A DNA stretch of 64,000 bases from NCBI GenBank assembly GCA_034401795.1, contig CM067369.1:133953350-134017349 (forward strand), in the 5' to 3' direction. Made by a program: the position numbers and the translations under genes. This DNA comes from Chaetoderma sp. LZ-2023a (Eukaryota; Mollusca; Caudofoveata; Chaetodermatida; Chaetodermatidae). Positions 1-11,799 of the stretch are shown in pieces. Under the pieces are notes generated by a model, which ran no database searches, was not told the DNA's origin, and saw only the letters and a list, made by a program, of their open reading frames with translations. The first letter of the stretch is position 1; every line of letters begins with the position of its first letter.

Positions 1-171
1 TTCGGATCACTGCAATGCTGCAAAATAAAAAAAGAACTGGATCACTTGGACGATGGCGTCATAATTATATCCACACGCCCAGGCCCTCATTTTTTACGCT
101 AGATCAAAATAATTCTTTGTAATGTGTTTTACTAAACATGCTCACCAAATCGATATGGGAGATGACAGCCT

Positions 172-1902
172 TTGGAAATTTTTACACGCACACGCACGCA
201 AACACGCGCACATACGCACACACGCATAGACCTAATTCGTAGCAACATTGTGCAACATCCAGACTATTCACCATCTAACTCTTGTAGTTTGTCTGGGTCA
301 AACTGCGCTATGACGTCATTCAAATCAGTATCTCCCGATGAAGTATTGACAATAATCCGCAATTCATCAAAAGCATCGTGCTCACTGGACCCAATGCCTA
401 CAAACATACTTAAAGAATGTGTTGACGAATTGCTACCTGCAATAACAAAGGTGTTAAACTTGTCCTTAGAAGGTGGTGTCGTACCTGATTCTTTCAAAAC
501 TGCCAATGTGATTCCATTAATAAAGAAGCCTACACTCGACCAAAATACACTAGGGAACTACAGGCCCGTGTCGAACTTAGCATATCTGTCCAAGGTGCTA
601 CAAAAGGTCGTTGCCAAGCAACTAGATGACCATCTAGAATGCAACAACCTACTAGAACCCTTTCAAAGCGCATACCGGAAGCTCCACAGCACAGAAACTG
701 CTCTACTCCGTGTACAAAATGACATTCTCTGCTCCATGGATGACCGGAAGTGTGTTCTATTGGTTCTTTTAGATTTATCTGCAGCTTTCGACACAATCGA
801 TCATAGCATTCTGATATCACGTTTAACAGAACTCGGTATATCGCACACAGCGCTTGCCTGGTTCAATTCGTACCTTACAAATCGTTACCAAACTGTTATT
901 GTGGACAACCTAAAGTCAGTTTCAAATCAATTACGCTCTGGCGTACCACAAGGATCTGTGCTTGGTCCCATCTTGTTCACAATATACACGGCACCACTAG
1001 GCTACTTAATACGATCTCATGGCATAAGCTACCACTTTTATGCGGACGACACGCAATTGTACCTCGAGTTCCATGTAAACCATCAGTTAAACGCCCATGA
1101 GTGTGTCGAAAACTGTGTTCTTGACATCAAACATTGGATGTTGAACAACATGTTGCAGCTGAACAACAAGAAAACGGAGACTCTCTTGATAACATCTTGC
1201 CACATCCGACAGAATGTGGACATAAAAAGTCTCCATGTTGGAGAGGCCGAAATTGGTTTTAGCGACAGTGCCCGCAACATAGGCGTAACTTTTGATAACA
1301 TTCTTTCAATGGAAGCACATGTGACATCTGTCTCTCGTTCCATCTTCGTCAATATGAGAAACATCAGCAAAATTCGAAATCTGCTTGACACCGACGCAGT
1401 TAAAACACTTGTTCATGCCACCATAACATCCCGGTTGGACTATGGCAATGCATGACTGACTGGCATAACATCAGCCCAGTTGGAGCATCTGCAGAGAGCC
1501 CAGAACACAGCAGCTCGGTTGATCACCCGCACGAGAATGCATGAACACATGACGCCTGTTCTCCACGAACTACACTGGCTGCCAGTTAGAGAACGGATCA
1601 GCTATACGGTCGGACTCTTAGTGTTCAAATGCCTTCATGATCTTGCACCACCTTACCTAAATTCACTGATCGTACGAAGAACATCAGCAAGGTCCCTTCG
1701 ATCAAATTCACAATTACTATGTGTTGTACCACGTTCGAATTTAACCATCGGTGAACGCGCCTTCTCGAGAGCAGGACCAAAATTTTGGAACAATCTACCA
1801 TCTGACATTCAAAATTGTAACAAAATTGAGCCACTTAAATCTATGTTAAAAACTCACCTTTTCACAAGAGCATATTTTTTAATTTTTGTAAAGCGCCTTT
1901 GA
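172..1902 (+). pseudogene. CR1/L2-like LINE reverse transcriptase, 3' part, one internal stop
   Basis: This is the reverse transcriptase region of a non-LTR retrotransposon, which copies element RNA at the target site. Visible in order are the fingers region NYRPVSNLAYLSKVLQK, then motif A (LDLSAAFDTIDH, about nt 769-804), motif B (SGVPQGSVLGPILF, about nt 940-980), the catalytic YADD motif (FYADDTQLY, about nt 1037-1063), and a C-terminal WNNLPSDI segment followed by KTHLF, typical of CR1/L2-type elements. A TGA at 1453-1455 interrupts the frame, but the same frame continues past it with the conserved LQRAQN segment, so this is a nonsense substitution and not an indel. The 5' part (endonuclease, ORF1) is missing. 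The ATG at 172 lies in a CA-rich stretch and is not a natural start; LINE-like residues begin near nt 230. It is probably dead. Confidence 0.9.
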
Positions 1903-1950
1903 GCGGTTTAGTCCGGAATCGGCGCTATAGAAATTTACATACATACATAC
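1893..1950 (+). mobile_element. 3' UTR and tail of the LINE
   Basis: Immediately after the coding remnant comes TGTAAAGCGCCTTTGAGC, then GGCGCTATAGAAATTTAC, then an ACAT repeat. A 3' end that reads AAAGCGC...GGCGCTATA and stops in a short tandem repeat is characteristic of L2/CR1-type LINEs. It marks the true 3' end of the element and fixes its orientation. Confidence 0.8.
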
Positions 1951-2245
1951 ACTAATGTATGTACATACACACATGTACACACCAACACCGCCGCCAGTCA
2001 ACCACCCATCCCTCCCTCAGACATACATTTTCAGACTCGCACTCACACTCACATACTCATGCACTCACCCAATCACCCACTCACACACTCACCCACCCAC
2101 ATACTCAAACTCACGCACATACTTACACACTCACACGCACAGATTCACTCACGTACAGATTCACGCACGCACGCACGCACACGTATGCAAATGCACGCAC
2201 GCACACATGCACTCACGCATGTGTGCACACACTGCATGTCAGCTA
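1940..2245. repeat. CA/ACTC-rich microsatellite
   Basis: A compound simple repeat of ACAT, ACACTC, CACG and ACGC units extends from the LINE tail. Open reading frames here (Thr/His-rich) follow from repeat composition and are not genes. A LINE tail can seed such an array. Confidence 0.9.
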
Positions 2246-2249
2246 TATG

Positions 2250-2940
2250 AGGCCTTTAACCAGTTGCAAAGAAGGTGCATCCTTACAACCCATGGAAAGA
2301 TAGATGATATATAACAAAAAGAGATGGATACATACTCTGTACGTGGAGCAGCTTGAAACCTCCAGAGAAAAGAGGATCCAGATGGTGTGACTGAAAGCCG
2401 GCAGAAAGTGAACAGGCCATCTTGGTTATTGTTGGGTTGGCATCCCCTTGCAGAATGTCATAGAGCTGCTGCTCCCAAGAACACATAATGATCTTACGAT
2501 TCCCAGTTTGTTTCCCATCAGGTATTTTCTTCACATGGACTTTCATGTTTGAGATTTTTTTCAAAATTTGCTATTCAGTCATGTTTTTACCAGTATTCGT
2601 CGAAATTCTACTCTTAGCCTCATGGAGTGCACGTGCTTTCCTCTCTTTGGTTGTTGGCAATAGACTTTTCTCTACTAGAACTGGATGATCCTTGATTATG
2701 CTAACCATAACTAAATTTATTGATTCAGAGTTCGTAGTAGTTTCCTCCAAATCACTAGATGAACCAATGGCGTATGCCTAAACGGTGAAATGAAATTAGT
2801 GCAATACAACGCAGTATGTAATACAGCACGCTAATCAAATGTATATAGGCCTAGTGAACGAAACCGCTCGAGGATTACCTAACGCCTTGCTAGAGCGACT
2901 AAGAAAACGATTGTAGGTCAAGCAAAAGCTTGTGTATATC
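2250..2940. other. No recognised gene
   Basis: There is no element or gene that I recognise. A minus-strand frame at 2283-2564 contains a Lys-rich stretch and could be a remnant of a coding sequence. It lacks any motif I can name, so I do not call it a gene. Confidence 0.4.
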
Positions 2941-2950
2941 ATTTTAAGCT

Positions 2951-3045
2951 TTTGCTTCTGCTTGGTGTGCTTTTGCTTCTGCTTGGTGTGCTTTTGCTTC
3001 TGCTTGGTGTGCTTTTGCTTCTGCTTGGTGTGCTTTTGCTTCTTC
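2951..3045. repeat. 21-bp tandem repeat
   Basis: About four and a half near-identical copies of a 21-bp unit containing CTTGGTGTGC and TTTTGCTTCTG. Copies start at about 2961, 2982, 3003 and 3024. The unit is a multiple of three, so a Ser/Lys/Pro-rich frame stays open on the minus strand by chance. Confidence 0.9.
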
Positions 3046-3117
3046 TAGGAGCTTGAGCTTGTAAGCTTAAGCTAACTTTTATGAATATGGCCCAATGACT
3101 AAGTCTGCTGTGGTCTT

Positions 3118-3240
3118 GCAAGATAAGATGATTTTTGACAACTTAACGCTGGAATGACTGGCTCGATAAGCGAGTCGGTAATTTTAGGGTTAAATTTACA
3201 GAACCAGTCGTCTGTTCGCCTGCAAAATGTTTTTTAATAA
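3118..3240. mobile_element. F1 MITE, degraded copy
   Basis: Retains the F1 centre (GGAATGACTGGCTCGATAAG followed by CGAGTC) and remnants of the arm GTCTGTTCGCCTGCAAAATG. The ends are lost. Confidence 0.6.
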
Positions 3241-3714
3241 GCATAGAATTTTTTTATTAACATAGTCGACCATTAATCATTCAGCCCTTGAAATTTCAGT
3301 GGCCCAATTTCCAGAGAGAAAAGCTGTTGAGAATTTTAAAAGTAATTAATTTCAAAATATTCAACGGAATATTCCTTATATATCATACAGAATTTGTCAT
3401 TTCTGGAGTGTGGGGGAGATAATTTTATCGGGCAATTAGTCAAATTTGACTCTGATGTTTGGAAGTCATTTATCTTCTAACCAGTTTTAAAAACCATGTC
3501 AGAGTGATTTCTATTAGCAGCCATCTATTTGATTATAATGTTTTCCTTCAATTTGTTTTTTTCTCCTTCTGGTGTTAGATTCCCACTTCAGTTTTCTGTG
3601 ACAAAAGAGTGGAGGGGTAACTAGCCTCTCTCCAAGGTAAATAAATATAGCTTTCATTGTATACCAGCCACTAATGTAGGTGATATTTAATACAACCAAA
3701 ATATGTTGGACTCC

Positions 3715-3830
3715 TACTGATTATTTTGAAAATAATTTGACTGAAGATTACTGCTGATTTTGGCAGCAACAACGTTCAGTCAAATTGTTTTCGAAATATT
3801 GTGAAGGTGTCATATAAATTTAGCCTCTGT
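3715..3830. mobile_element. F2/F5-type palindromic MITE core
   Basis: Inverted arms TTTTGAAAATAATTTGACTG and CAGTCAAATTGTTTTCGAAA face each other around a TGCTG...GGCAGCA centre. No intact outer ends are visible. Confidence 0.6.
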
Positions 3831-4078
3831 AGGGAAGCCTCCATTCAGCTTGGTAAACAACACACCTGATGCATTCCACAACTCGCTTTGTCTTCACAAA
3901 GCGCAGAATTTTCTAACTGAATAAGAGTACCTAAGGCACACTTTCAAATGATACCTATAGAGTATAAATAATAGATTTGATATCTAATACGGTGTGTGTT
4001 GTGATTAGATCTAGCTCTAAAGCTAAAGCACACAAAATATGAAAGCCTACACAAGAATATAAGTATTTGAGATACGCT

Positions 4079-4418
4079 TTAACCCTTTAATTGTTAAATT
4101 TGGTCAAGAAAATAAAAATATTTGTTTATTGAATGTCCATTTGCAGGCCAAGAGAAGACTATTTTTGGGAATTTACCACTGGAATGACTGGCTCGGTTAT
4201 TGAGCGAGTCATTTCAGTGATAAATTTTCAAAAATAGTCATCTCTTGACCTGCAAATGGACATTCCTCAAGACCATTGCAGAGATCAGTGGTTTTGAAAA
4301 ATGTCCATCGAGCCAGTCGTTCCAGTGATAAATTAAAAAAAAAAATCTTGTGTTCTGCAAATGGACGTTTTCTATGACAAAAGTGATATTTTCCTGAATA
4401 AATTTAATGGTTAAAGGG
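4079..4418. mobile_element. F1 MITE (piggyBac-type), composite copy
   Basis: Defines family F1: TTAA, then CCCTTTAA, a single-copy arm, then GAATGTCCATTTGCAGGCCA, AGAGAAGACTATTTTTG and a central palindrome around ACTGGCTCG. The same sequences follow inverted, ending TTAAAGGG. This copy has a second partial centre (about 4290-4370), making it longer than the usual roughly 240 bp. TTAA flanks with CCCTT ends are the piggyBac signature. There is no transposase, so it is nonautonomous. Confidence 0.85.
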
Positions 4419-4719
4419 ATAAGAAAACATAATTTCACATCTAATAATCTACAGACAGATGAGCGAAATCTCATTAGCAAAGGAAGAAAAGTAAATGCAA
4501 ACACCCTTCACAAAAGATGCTTAGAAATTAGTTTTCAGTTAGTTTGGAATGTATGTAAACAGTAGAAATAAGGAATCATGATTGAGTGGGCACTTAGGAA
4601 AATTAGCTGTGGATGTTGTTTGGTTAACATTATTATGGTTATTGAACATTTTTTTAAAGAAATCAGCTATGGAGAAAGGATTTATAGAATTTAGAATTTA
4701 TAAAAATACAAATGAAGTC

Positions 4720-4966
4720 TTAACTCTTTACTGCCTAACCCGGCTAAAAATACACCCACCCCGCCACACTGTGGTCTTGGGAAATGTCCATTTGCAGACC
4801 AAGAAGGCTATTCTTGATAATTTACCACTGGAATGACTAGCTCGATAACCGAGCCAGTCATTCGAGCAGTAAATCTTACAAAATAGTCTTCCCTTGGTCT
4901 GTATATAGACATTCTTATGAGAACTTTTTAAATTTTCTTGACTAAATTTAGGCATTAAAGGGTTAA
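4720..4966. mobile_element. F1 MITE, near-complete
   Basis: TTAA at 4720-4723 and 4963-4966 flank CTCTTTA...TTAAAGGG. The arms AATGTCCATTTGCAGACCAA and its inverted partner enclose ACTAGCTCGATAACCGAGCC, a palindromic centre. It is 247 bp, the usual length in this window. Confidence 0.9.
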
Positions 4967-5042
4967 TAGTATTTGTTGTCCATCATCTCTGAATGTCATT
5001 ACGCCCTCATTGGATATCTGATGTACAGATCAGAAATAACTT

Positions 5043-5236
5043 AACATGTTTCCAAAACAAAATTAAACATACTTTGGAATATTTCAAACTTAATTTGATT
5101 GGAAGCCATAATGCTGCCTAAGGCAGCAAGCCATAAGCATCAATGGCTTCCAATCAAAGTAAATCAAAAAGATTCAACAATACATTTCTTGCATCATAGA
5201 CAAAATTGAACTAACATGTTTTTGTTTTGGAAACAT
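5043..5236. mobile_element. F2-like palindromic MITE
   Basis: Outer arms ACATGTTTCCAAAACAAA and TTTGTTTTGGAAACA are inverted copies, with inner arms TTTGATTGGAAGCCAT and ATGGCTTCCAATCAAA. The middle is GCTGCCTAAGGCAGC. It folds into one long hairpin. The ends do not show the CCCTT/TTAA pattern. Confidence 0.7.
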
Positions 5237-5324
5237 TTAAACTTATTTATGAGCTGTACTGTATGTGCACAGAATATTGCCCTAAACGATATATATTATA
5301 ATCCATGACAATGGATAAATCAAC

Positions 5325-5700
5325 ATTTAATAGGCCCATCTCTAGCCAAGCTCCGCCCACACTTTGTCTGTGGTGGGATCGATCGAACGCTGAACTCCCT
5401 GAATGTCAATTTCCAATAAATTGTACATGTACACTGTTGACTATTTTGAAACAATTTTGACTGGGTGCTCCAACAATACCCAGTCAGATTAGTTTCAAAA
5501 TATTCGAGAGAATGCTTATTAAATAGTAACGACATAACTCGTACAACTTACTAAATTTTAAAAGTTCCCGAAGTACTGTTTTCATTACTTTATTGACAGA
5601 CTTAGCTACATCATTCATTACATAGTTAAATTGTGACGTACTTGATTATGACATCATAAACACAATCGAGAGATTGGATTCACCCATTAATCATGATAAA
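5325..5700. mobile_element. F3 MITE
   Basis: Carries the F3 left arm (CATCTCTAGCCAAGCTCCGC, GGGATCGATCGAAC), a central hairpin with GACTGGGTGC...ACCCAGTCAGATTAGTTT, and the F3 right arm (TTATTAAATAG, CATTCATTAC, TGATTATGACATCATAA). Family F3 copies are about 370 bp. Confidence 0.75.
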
Positions 5701-5748
5701 TCGCCATATCTTGTCTCAATGTTGGATGACGCCTTGCTGGGTGGGTTG

Positions 5749-5775
5749 GAGGGGGGGGGGGGGGGGGGAGGGGGG
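5749..5775. repeat. Poly-G tract
   Basis: A run of G interrupted once, about 27 bases long. Long G runs recur at 10467-10580, 35401-35424 and 35545. Their lengths are unreliable in most sequencing data. Confidence 0.85.
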
Positions 5776-5944
5776 CAGATAAATGTATAATGTTCAAAAT
5801 ATCCTTTGCATTTGTCTTCAGGATATAGTCAATTTGGATACCAAAAGACTATCTTTTAAAATTTTCCACTGTATGACTAGCTCAGAAATGGCTGCAGTTG
5901 TAAATTATCATTCAAAAAATTGTTTTCTCTTGGCCTGCAAATAG

Positions 5945-6166
5945 CAATGGTCATGCCGGCCAAAAGCTGGCCTCTGCTATGATCATGTGGAATGTCCATT
6001 TACAGGCCATGAGAATACAATTTTTGAAAATTTACCACAGGAATGACTGGCTCGATAGTCATTCCAGTGATAAATTTTCAAAAATTGTTTTCTCTTGGCC
6101 TGTAAATGGACATTCAATGAGAAAATATTAAAATTCTTGGGACCAAATTTGACCATTAAAGGGTAA
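5945..6166. mobile_element. F1 MITE
   Basis: Arms GGAATGTCCATTTACAGGCC and GGCCTGTAAATGGACATTC are perfect inverted partners around a shortened centre (ACTGGCTCGATAGTCATTCC). The right end is ACCATTAAAGGGTAA and the left terminus is degraded. A further F1 half lies just upstream (5840-5940). Confidence 0.8.
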
Positions 6167-6356
6167 AAAAAATCCCTGAAAAAGTGAATTCTTTATGACA
6201 ATAAAACTAATTATGTTGAATATTTTGAAATTAATTTAACTCGAAGCCATTGTTGCTGAACAGCTTCCAGTCAAATTAATTTCAAAGTCTTCAACAGTTT
6301 TCTTGTATGATTGCCTTGAAAATGAGATATTGGTAATTCATCTATGAAAGGGTTAA
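6167..6356. mobile_element. F2 MITE abutting F1
   Basis: F2 core TTGAATATTTTGAAATTAAT with its inverted partner around GCCATTGTTGCTG. The right end is TATGAAAGGGTTAA with TTAA at 6353-6356. The left end merges with the preceding F1 right terminus, so one was probably inserted at the other's TTAA. Confidence 0.7.
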
Positions 6357-7054
6357 TTTTACAGAGTTGCCCAATTTTGGCCATTAATGGGTTAAAGAAA
6401 TTCTATGCACATATACCTTTTCTGGTTTATTGATACGTACGAAAAAGATAAACACTAACCGGTTGAACTGTTTAAATACTGGTGCGCAATTGGCACGTAC
6501 CTAGCACACGAGGCGCGCATGGCACTCCAAACACTCCAGGTCAAAATGAAAACCAACCGCCCTTCTAAACAGGCATGACAACACGCTTCAAACTTCGATA
6601 TTATAATGTAAATTTGGTATATGACAAAATTATGTCCCAAGATATATAATTATGCTTTCTCGAGTATCGATAAAATTGCAATAATATCTAAAGGACTCAA
6701 AATATGGATGAGTAAGTATATTATGTGACTTACAATGGCTTACGCATGGCTAACACTATTCTAGAGTGTAGAATGGAGCAAATTGTCAAGACATATAATA
6801 CTATTAACCTCAACCGTATTATTTTGCCATTGATAGAATTCTTGTATATTTTCATTGAAATTCTATGATGGGTTAAAAACATCTGCAACGTATCGATCTA
6901 TTATATAGTAACAGATGTTATGCATCGTGATAACTGAAGATGAATGATTTCTTAGCTCAGGTTATACCTTTGACATTCAATCATGATTTGTAAAACAAGT
7001 CTGAGCAAATTAAGTCATGTAGGGGATTTTGCCATGAATGTCAAAAATTTCATC

Positions 7055-7172
7055 AACAGGCAGGCAGGTAGGCAGGCAGGTAGGTAGGTGGAGACGGGCA
7101 GGCAGAGACAGACAGATGGACGGACGGACAGACGGATGGACGGACATACAGACAGACAGACAGACACACAGA
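7055..7172. repeat. GGCA/GACA/GACG tetranucleotide microsatellite
   Basis: GGCAGGCAGGTA repeats pass into GACAGACAGATGGACG and then GACAGACAGACACACA. The open frame across it is a by-product of the repeat. Confidence 0.9.
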
Positions 7173-7371
7173 CAGACTTATACTAGGTGTGAGCTGCAAC
7201 TAAACAAATGTGAGCTTTGCTATAGTTGCAACATTAAGGCGACTTTGCCAACAAGAGGCACAATCGGCTTTTGCCGCTCTCCTTATGGTACATAAGACAA
7301 TCAGATTTTTCTATATAAGATTGGAATGAGATTGGTTGAAATCATTACAACAGTTAATAAGTAGCAGTCTT

Positions 7372-7550
7372 TTAACTGTCTGGCTGCTGAGTTTTTGCAG
7401 ACGACATTCCACGGGTTATATTTAAATATTTTGAAAACAATTTGACTGAAAGTTGTTGGTGCCCTTTCAATTAAATTGTTTTCAAAATATTCAGCAGGCT
7501 CAGAGTTATTGCCCATTGAAATTACTGTCTTCCAGCGGCATAACAGTTAA
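7372..7550. mobile_element. F5 MITE with TTAA flanks
   Basis: TTAA at 7372-7375 and 7547-7550. The left end is CTGTCTGGCTGCTGAG and the right end carries its imperfect inverse. The hairpin arms are TTTTGAAAACAATTTGACTG and CAATTAAATTGTTTTCAAAA. A second copy at 36730-36943 has the same ends, which defines the family. Confidence 0.75.
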
Positions 7551-7734
7551 ACAACGTCCCGGACATGTTAGATACAAGATGGTCATCGAAATAATAACAA
7601 TTCAAATTAATGTACAGAAGTTCTGAAGTCTACAGTGCTATGGTCCTCCCAGCCACGTTTGATTGAAATCAGTTCAGCAGTTAATGTGCTGTAGTCTTTT
7701 AAATGATTTTCTAGACATATTCGGAAATCCAAAA

Positions 7735-8116
7735 AAAATATTCATGAATCCAGTTTTTCAGTCAATCATATGATGTCATAATCAAGTATGTGATGTGAAT
7801 AGGCTGACATTATAATCAATTACGTTTTGAATGACTCAATTTAGTCTGTCTTAAATGTTTAATAGTCCCTCAGGTTGTACGAATTGTATGTCTTTACTAT
7901 TTAATAAAACGGCTGGTGAATATTTTAAACTAATTTAACTGGGACCCAGTCAAATTAGTTTTAAAATATTGAACACCTTAACTGTATAGTTTTCTGGAAC
8001 TTGAGAAATTGAGATTCAGTGAGTGCAGGGATCGATCGGTGCCAGCACGGGCAAAGCATTGGTAGAGTTTAGCTAGAGATGGGCAGGGCATAGCTAAAAC
8101 TGGATTCTTTCATTGG
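7735..8116. mobile_element. F3 MITE, reverse orientation
   Basis: Reads in reverse: ATGATGTCATAATCAAG, GACTCAATTTAGTCTGTCTT, TTTACTATTTAATAAA, the hairpin AACTGGGACCCAGTCAAATT, then ATCGATCGG and GATGGGCAGGGCATAGCTAA. The end ATTCTTTCATTGG resembles the inverse of the other F3 ends. Confidence 0.75.
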
Positions 8117-9974
8117 CTTAATAACCATGACCTTAGACCGTGTGATGCCCAATATTCACGAGGTTTCTTTAGGACACCAAGGAATCAAACTCCATGCCAT
8201 GCTTAGTAAGGATCCCTTCAGTAGAACTCAAGTTATTGTCCAACCCTAATTTCTTTTAAATTTGGTCAGTAACCTTGAACCTACTAGATTTTGAGCCAAA
8301 AAATCTTGACTCTGCTCCATGGCATGAAGGGAAGTCGATGCCATGGCGTGTAAGGATGCCGTCAGTAGAACTTGAATTATTATCAAAACAAAATCTTCGT
8401 AACTGAATTAGTGTCTTTGACCTTTGCCCATTTGACCCCTAAAAATCATGGTGCTTCTTTAGGCCCCTAAGGACAACTGTTGTGCCCTGGATGATATGAA
8501 TATTCATCCGTTCAGTAGAGCTTTAGTTATAAGCATCCAGGATGTAAGTTAGCATAAATCATTAGTAACTGGCAATACATTTCTTACCTAGATTTTTTGG
8601 ATTTTTTTCTAAACAAGATGGCTGCCAATAAAAATACTGAATACAACTTCTATAAATTGGTAAAGTAGTTAATAATTCAAGACTTTTGAAAGATTTTTCA
8701 GCATTTTTTGGCAAACCCAAAAATTGATGAATCAAAATTCTGAATATAAATTCAAATGTCTACCAGCCTAGTATCCTTCCACCCTAATTTCATCGACGTT
8801 GGATCATTGGTTAGTGAGATTAGCATGTTAAGTATTTCTTGAGAATCCAAGATAGATTGTCATCGGAAAATAGACCAATCAAATTTCTGCATATATGTTC
8901 AGAGGTCTATGACCTATGGTACTTTCAGCAAAGTTTAGTTGAAATCAATCTTATAGTTAATGAAGTCTTTTAACTGATTTTCCAGAAAACCCAAGATGGT
9001 GGACAGAAAAATTGACCAATCAGATTTCCTTATACAAGTTTGGTTGAAATTGGCCAACAGCTTATTAAGGACTCATTTAAAGCAAAATTAGCCTAATTTT
9101 GGAAAATTCAACATGGCCATCGGAAAAATTTACCAATCAGATTTCTGTATACAAGTTCAGAAGTCAATGGTGAGAAGGGTGACCTTTCAGCAAAGTCTCG
9201 TGTAAATCAACCCTTGAACGATTAGTGAGGAGTAGGCATAATAAGATATTCCCAAAATTTTTGGTAAATTCAAGATGGTTTGATAATGGGAAACATTTAC
9301 CAATCAAATTTCTGTATAAAAGTTTGGAAGTTAACTGCTATATGTGTCAGTGGAGCCAAATTTGGTTCCAATCAGCCAAGAGCTTAATGAGGAGTAGCAT
9401 TTTAGAGCAAAAGCTGACAGGACAGGCGAGCTAACAAAACAAGAAACTGGGTCCTACATACTGCACATTCAGGACATTTTCCAAACGATATAAAAATATG
9501 GGAAAAAATTTATTTTCATTATAGTGCAAATCGAATGTAATCATGATATTGAACAAATTTGTAAAGTTCAATTAATACCGGATAACCCCTTGATGAATAT
9601 AAATGTCTATTGAGAAACTGTAACATTCTTCTAATTCTTGGTGCACACCAGATTCTGGACACCGGGCGGCGGACTCCCATTTGGCTCACTATGTCTAGTC
9701 ATGCTCAGCCTCACTAACAGATCAACTAACATCTGCCTAATCCTAAATCCAACATCAAAATCCTGACCACACACAAATACAGTTACTTTTCCCTTCAGTT
9801 TATATATTTTATATTGTCTATCCAGATGCAAGCTCTGATTAAAACTACATAAATCAGCATTAAGCATCACATAAGATCACATCAACCTGAAGAAGTTTAC
9901 TGGAAGAACAACGCAATAAAAATATATATTTATTGCATAGTTAATACAGAGAACACCAAAAACCTTTGATTCGT

Positions 9975-10210
9975 ACCCCTTTAATGGTCCAATATGGTCA
10001 AGAAAATCAAAATATTTCCTTTTTGAATGTCAATCTGCAGGTAAAGAGAAGTATTTTTGAAAATTTAACACTAGAATGACTGGCTCGATTATCGAGCCAG
10101 TTATTCCAGTGGCAAATTTTCAAAAATACTCTTCTCTTTATCTGCAGATGGACATTCCTCAAGACTTCTGCAGAGGCCAGTTTTGGCTGACTAGACTATT
10201 AAAGGGTTAA
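9975..10210. mobile_element. F1 MITE, near-complete
   Basis: CCCCTTTAATGG at the left and ACTATTAAAGGGTTAA at the right, with TTAA at 10207-10210. The centre GGCTCGATTATCGAGCC is a perfect palindrome. Arms GAAGTATTTTTGAAAATTTA and the inverse fold over it. Confidence 0.9.
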
Positions 10211-10393
10211 TGGTCAAATCCAGTCAAGATCAAATTTTTTGCCTCTTGAATGCTGATGATTTTGCAAGCCAAGAGAAGACTAGTTTTTGACATTTACCAG
10301 TCAAATGATCGGATCGATCATCCAGCCAAACTTAAATCTTCAGGACCACAGCAGAGGTTATAGCTCTGGTCGGCCTGGCCATTAACGGGTTAA
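10207..10393. mobile_element. F1 MITE, degraded, sharing a TTAA with its neighbour
   Basis: Begins at the TTAA ending the previous F1 and finishes ACGGGTTAA (TTAA 10390-10393). It retains AAGCCAAGAGAAGACTAG and GATCGGATCGATC. The CCCTTT on the left is gone. Confidence 0.6.
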
Positions 10394-10466
10394 ATTATTC
10401 CATTGCATAATATAGCTGATGTTCATTCTGGAGACAAACCCCAGTACCATGTGCAGGGCCTTACAG

Positions 10467-10585
10467 GGCCCTCGGGGGGGGGGGGGGGAGGAGAGATATC
10501 AGGTGTTGTAAATTTTGATTTTCAAACCATTCCCATTACAGCGAGGGGGAGGGGTGGGTGATGGGAGGGGGGGGGGGGGGAGGGA
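10467..10585. repeat. G-rich tracts
   Basis: Two poly-G runs separated by about 80 bases. No gene is present. Confidence 0.7.
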
Positions 10586-10774
10586 GGAGATATGCCATGC
10601 CCCTTTAAGCTGTTGGCTCTACAGCTTTCAGTAACATTGTTGACACCATCCTTTCTTCATCAGCCTCTAATAATTAACTTTTTGCATGCTAAGAATCCTT
10701 CAGGTTTTTGGGAAAATAATTTTACTGAAAGTCATTGCTGCCTAACCACCTAATACAATTAGGTTCTTATCCCT

Positions 10775-10887
10775 TTAACCCTTGCCGACCAGAAATGACA
10801 AATTCTGTATAATGTGAGGAATATTCTGTTGAATATCTTGAATGCTTTCCTGTATTGAAATTGAGAGCCTAGCATTTTAAGGGTTAA
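10775..10887. mobile_element. F2 MITE, internally deleted
   Basis: TTAACCCTTGCCGACC at the left and ATTTTAAGGGTTAA at the right, TTAA on both sides (10775-10778 and 10884-10887). The left arm up to TTCTGTTGAATATCTTGAA is present, and the central hairpin and most of the right arm are gone. Confidence 0.75.
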
Positions 10888-11389
10888 TTTAGGGCTAAAT
10901 TGCAGTTCTCCATTTAAACTGCTATTGAAATCACATTTTTACTGATTTCTGCTCTGATAATATTTCGTAACCTAAACTTATGACATTCTTTGTTGCGATT
11001 TACTCAACCAAAAACAAAATAAATATCATTTTACAATAGCCACGAGCCACATAATACAGTACGTCACCAACCCCCCACCCCCCCCACCCCAATGTTGCAT
11101 TGTTCTCAAACAAAGCTTATAAAATCTGTCATCCCTATACAATCAAATAAACTGAAATACATTCTTGACAGCAAGTATTATTAAACTTCTACCCATGGGC
11201 AAGGTAGCTTTTTTTACGATGTTAAAGATGGCTGTACACATTTATTGTGAACAAACGCCTAATGAGCTTGAAATCAGTGATAACATCTAGGCAAATAAAA
11301 CAATTAATACATGTGTCATTTATCATCTGCATGATGGATAACGATATGGTTTAGTGTTAATGAGGTGTATTGTTAACAATATAAGAATC

Positions 11390-11665
11390 CACTTTTAGCT
11401 ATGCCCCGTCCATCTCTAGCTAACCTCTGCCCACGCTTCGCCGTGTTGGGATCAATCGAACCCAGAACTCCATGAACCTCGATTTCCAGAAAACTATACA
11501 GGCAGGCTGTTGAATATTTTGATACTATGGCAGCAACAGCGCCCAGTCAAATTAGTTTCAAAATATTCAACAGTATATATATACCTGTGATGTAATTGAT
11601 TATGATGTCATATATTTGACTGACAGATGGGATTTCTCTAATAGTCGATGATGATTTATAATCTC
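11390..11665. mobile_element. F3 MITE
   Basis: TTTTAGCTATGCCCCGTCCA, TGTTGGGATCAATCGAACCC, CCAGAAAACTATACAGG, then a shortened hairpin (ATGGCAGCAACAGCGCCCAG) and the right arm TGATTATGATGTCATATA. Confidence 0.75.
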
Positions 11666-11799
11666 AGTCACTGTTATCAATAGTGACATCCGGTCCATCA
11701 CTCAAGCATGTTACAGTATACTCACTATCCCATATGTAGGCTAGCTGATGTCACAATACATAAGTGATGTATCTAGCCATGTCATGAACATTGAATAGT

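Larger units (their letters stand above)
7290..9435. repeat. Dispersed repeat with internal modules, mollusc-like
   Basis: Several diverged modules each contain a version of CCAATCAGATTTCTGTATAC, AAGTTCAGAAGTC and GTTGAAATCA, with phrases such as AAGATGGTCATCGGAAA between them (about 7290, 7580, 8860, 9000, 9130, 9290). The right end reads GACAGGACAGGCGAGCTAA. It resembles in style the element at 12633-14324. Nested inside are an F5 (7372-7550) and an F3 (7735-8116) copy. No coding sequence is recognised. Confidence 0.55.

Noticed and set aside
1480-1902. Separate gene starting at ATG 1480
   Set aside because: It is in the same frame as, and continues, the LINE RT after a single stop codon. 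The ATG is an internal methionine-like site created by the truncation.
5320-5535. Short minus-strand frames in F3 copies (also 24683 and 26582)
   Set aside because: They lie wholly inside hairpin MITEs, and the same peptide at 24683 and 26582 is due to the segmental duplication.
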